Shown piece after piece: positions 62,084-64,000 of a stretch of DNA of 64,000 nt; the stretch's first letter is position 1; each line of letters starts with the position of its first letter. The notes beneath the pieces are model-generated. The model saw nothing but the letters and a program-made list of their open reading frames with translations, was not told the DNA's origin and searched no databases. The position numbers and the translations under genes are program-made. Where the stretch lies: the NCBI RefSeq assembly GCF_032854445.1, contig NC_088306.1, positions 9,758,193 through 9,822,192 on the forward strand, read 5' to 3'. This DNA comes from Liolophura sinensis. Its lineage: Eukaryota > Mollusca > Polyplacophora > Chitonida > Chitonidae.

Positions 62084-62166
62084 ATCAGAGAGGAAGCCAT
62101 CATGAGGTGGACTTGAACTCACAGCGACCACATTGTTGAGACTCTCCTGTGTGCTAACCATCAGGC
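62084..62166 (-). mobile_element. SINE family 1 head fragment
   Basis: 'gaggaagccatcatgaggtg' then 'cttgaactcacagcgaccac'; only the tRNA-side remains. Confidence 0.75.
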
Positions 62167-62782
62167 CTTGTAACAGTTTAAAACAAATGTAGCTGTTGGG
62201 GTTTCCTAATAAATCCTCACAGTAATAAAGTAAAAGTTTCTTTTGATCATCGTCATTGAACAGTTTAACAGGATTTTCCACCTGGGAGACTCAGAGATAA
62301 AATCGCTTCCTTAATCTGTATGCATGCTTTACTGAAATAAAGCACACGTGGGAAACCAGACTTGTCGCATATAGCATAATTTATAACATGGCTTGTATAT
62401 AGTGTGTAGGTGTGTAATAGTTACTCGTTGTTTTAACCTGCCTTAAGGACATCTTACCTGTCTCACCTATGTGTGGGAGTACAGGTATTCTTACCGGCCA
62501 GGTGACTTGAATACACCTGTACCTACTGATCGTTGTACTCAGCAGACAAACTGGTTTGTGTGGGTACCTGTTTACCTGAACAACAGTAAGCCACACCTCA
62601 CCACATCTTCTGTACTAGCTTACTTTTCTGTGGTGTTATCAGTGTTAGGCTAAGTTTATATATGAATGGTGCAAATGTGTAATCATGGTTGGATTATTGC
62701 TGTCATTTTTTTTTTTTTTTTTTTATATTTCGTCCTTTATAAAGTTACACTTCTCCTCGTCCCTCAGCAGATACATATCCCA

Positions 62783-62884
62783 CTTTTATTTATTTATTTA
62801 TTTGATTGGTGTTTTAGGGCGTATTAAAGAATATTTCGCTTATACGACAGCAGTCAGCATTATAGTGGAGGAAACCGCCCACTG
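62783..62884 (-). mobile_element. SINE family 1 tail fragment
   Basis: 'tgattggtgttttagggcgt' to 'cattatagtggaggaaaccg'. Confidence 0.8.
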
Positions 62885-63237
62885 CTTTGAATTAGTGCGG
62901 ATACACTTGTACATGCCATATCTGTACAGTTGATATGTACATGTAGTGTGAAGTTTCAACTTGCATAATTGCAAAGAATGATGTTGAAATTGTTCAAATG
63001 ACCCTTTGACTTAAGTGGTTTAACTTTGTGTTTAAAATGATGAGAGAAGTAGAAAGTTTTAACTTTGAAAGAATTCCAGTGTGGGGTGCACTTTGAGGAA
63101 CACGAGGAACCTAAGTAATGCTTCCATTGTCATCTGTTCACACATGCTAGTGTGTATCATATACATGTACATTGTCAAAGCATTGAGAAATCTTAAAAAT
63201 TTTGCCACATTGAGAAGATAGTTGTATATTGTTTCAG

Positions 63238-63424
63238 TATTTATTATTTACTTATTTGATTGGTGTTTTACGCCGTACTCAAGAATATTTTACTTATACA
63301 ACAGCGACCAGCATTACACTGGGAGGAAGTCCATGGCCATTCTCCATGACCATTCTCACGTTGTAGGCAGACCTTCTCACGTACTCTCGAAGAGGAAGCC
63401 AGCATGAACTGGACTTGAACTCAT
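63238..63424 (-). mobile_element. SINE family 1, internally deleted
   Basis: Tail to B box side ('gaactggacttgaactcatg'). Confidence 0.85.
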
Positions 63425-64000
63425 GAAGTTATGTGTATGTTTTATTTGTATGTAGTTAGTGTATGGAAGACTGATTTCAGAATGTATGTATGTGTTTTGT
63501 ACTACACAATTGAAAACCATCCTATGTTTGCGTGAAGTAGGCAGTGATTGCGATAGGGTGCTTCCTATTTGGGGGAATTTTTACACTTTTTAAAAAAAAT
63601 TCTTGTCAGCCTTTTTTTTCACCTATATATACATGTATGCTATGCTGACATTGTTTTAGAAGGCAGCTCTTTAAAAAAACGCAGCAATTTATTCCAGTTT
63701 CTTGTGTTTTGAGCTAAACAATTCTTAATTATGTTTCTCTAAAGGTGTATTATGTGTTAATATATTTTCATGCATAGTTATATTTTCTTCATGTTTTGTC
63801 AACATTTCATTGTATAAAGTCAGTTGTGTTTCTTATACCTTTATAAGCTGTTCACAGCCCACCTGTCACTTAGGTTGACCTACTTTTTGTCTAATTAGGT
63901 CATCCCTAGCTGTGGTTGAAATATGATTCATGTCTGATGAATGTGTGGGGCACAGACACCTGAGGGTCACATCACCAGATCAGCTTCACCCCCCCTCCCA

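Overview
The window looks like nuclear DNA from an invertebrate, most likely a mollusc or other lophotrochozoan. It is AT-rich, with short exons in long introns. It is full of tRNA-derived SINEs whose tails read 'ttgagtacggcgtaaaacac' followed by (AAAT)n, a style I associate with bivalve and gastropod genomes. The organism call is inference; no species marker is present. One 200-base assembly gap lies at 25303-25502.

Layout. 1-6.4 kb: SINEs and a 22-bp minisatellite (3.6-4.6 kb), with no firm gene. 6.5-11.3 kb: a broken Gypsy-like LTR element fragment (minus), a 27-bp satellite, and a small unrecognised spliced gene (10.0-11.15 kb, plus, with a poly(A) signal). 11.5-18 kb: dispersed repeats, terminal-inverted-repeat elements and an ~88-bp satellite. 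18-33.4 kb (plus): a many-exon gene for a seven-helix receptor of the cAMP-receptor-like family (class E, Dictyostelium CAR / GPR157-like). Exons from helix 3 to the C-tail fit together in phase except for one apparent single-base loss in the helix 4 exon. The helix 1-2 part has further interruptions, so it is either a decaying gene or one damaged by assembly errors.

33.5-41 kb: repeats only (TIR element in the receptor's downstream flank, three SINE families, a 33-bp minisatellite). 41.0-43.8 kb (plus): a complete-looking three-exon Golgi sulfotransferase of the HNK-1/CHST family; the model gives 444 residues with a signal anchor and both PAPS motifs. 46.0-51.7 kb (minus): a four-exon gene for an 875-residue, mostly disordered basic protein with a canonical PCNA-binding box (QPTLRQYF), otherwise unrecognised. 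A 41-bp minisatellite lies just upstream of its first coding exon, and a possible 5' exon is at 55.4-55.7 kb. 53.8-54.4 kb: a DNA element with ~130-bp inverted ends. 56.1-56.6 kb (minus): a possible two-exon gene of 118 residues. 56.6-64 kb: SINEs and unique AT-rich DNA with no gene I can support.

The genes do not form a pathway that I can see. The most useful leads are the interrupted cAMP-receptor-like receptor, the unrecognised PIP-box protein with a SINE pressed against a splice acceptor, the shared history of satellites and TIR elements, and the small unrecognised genes.
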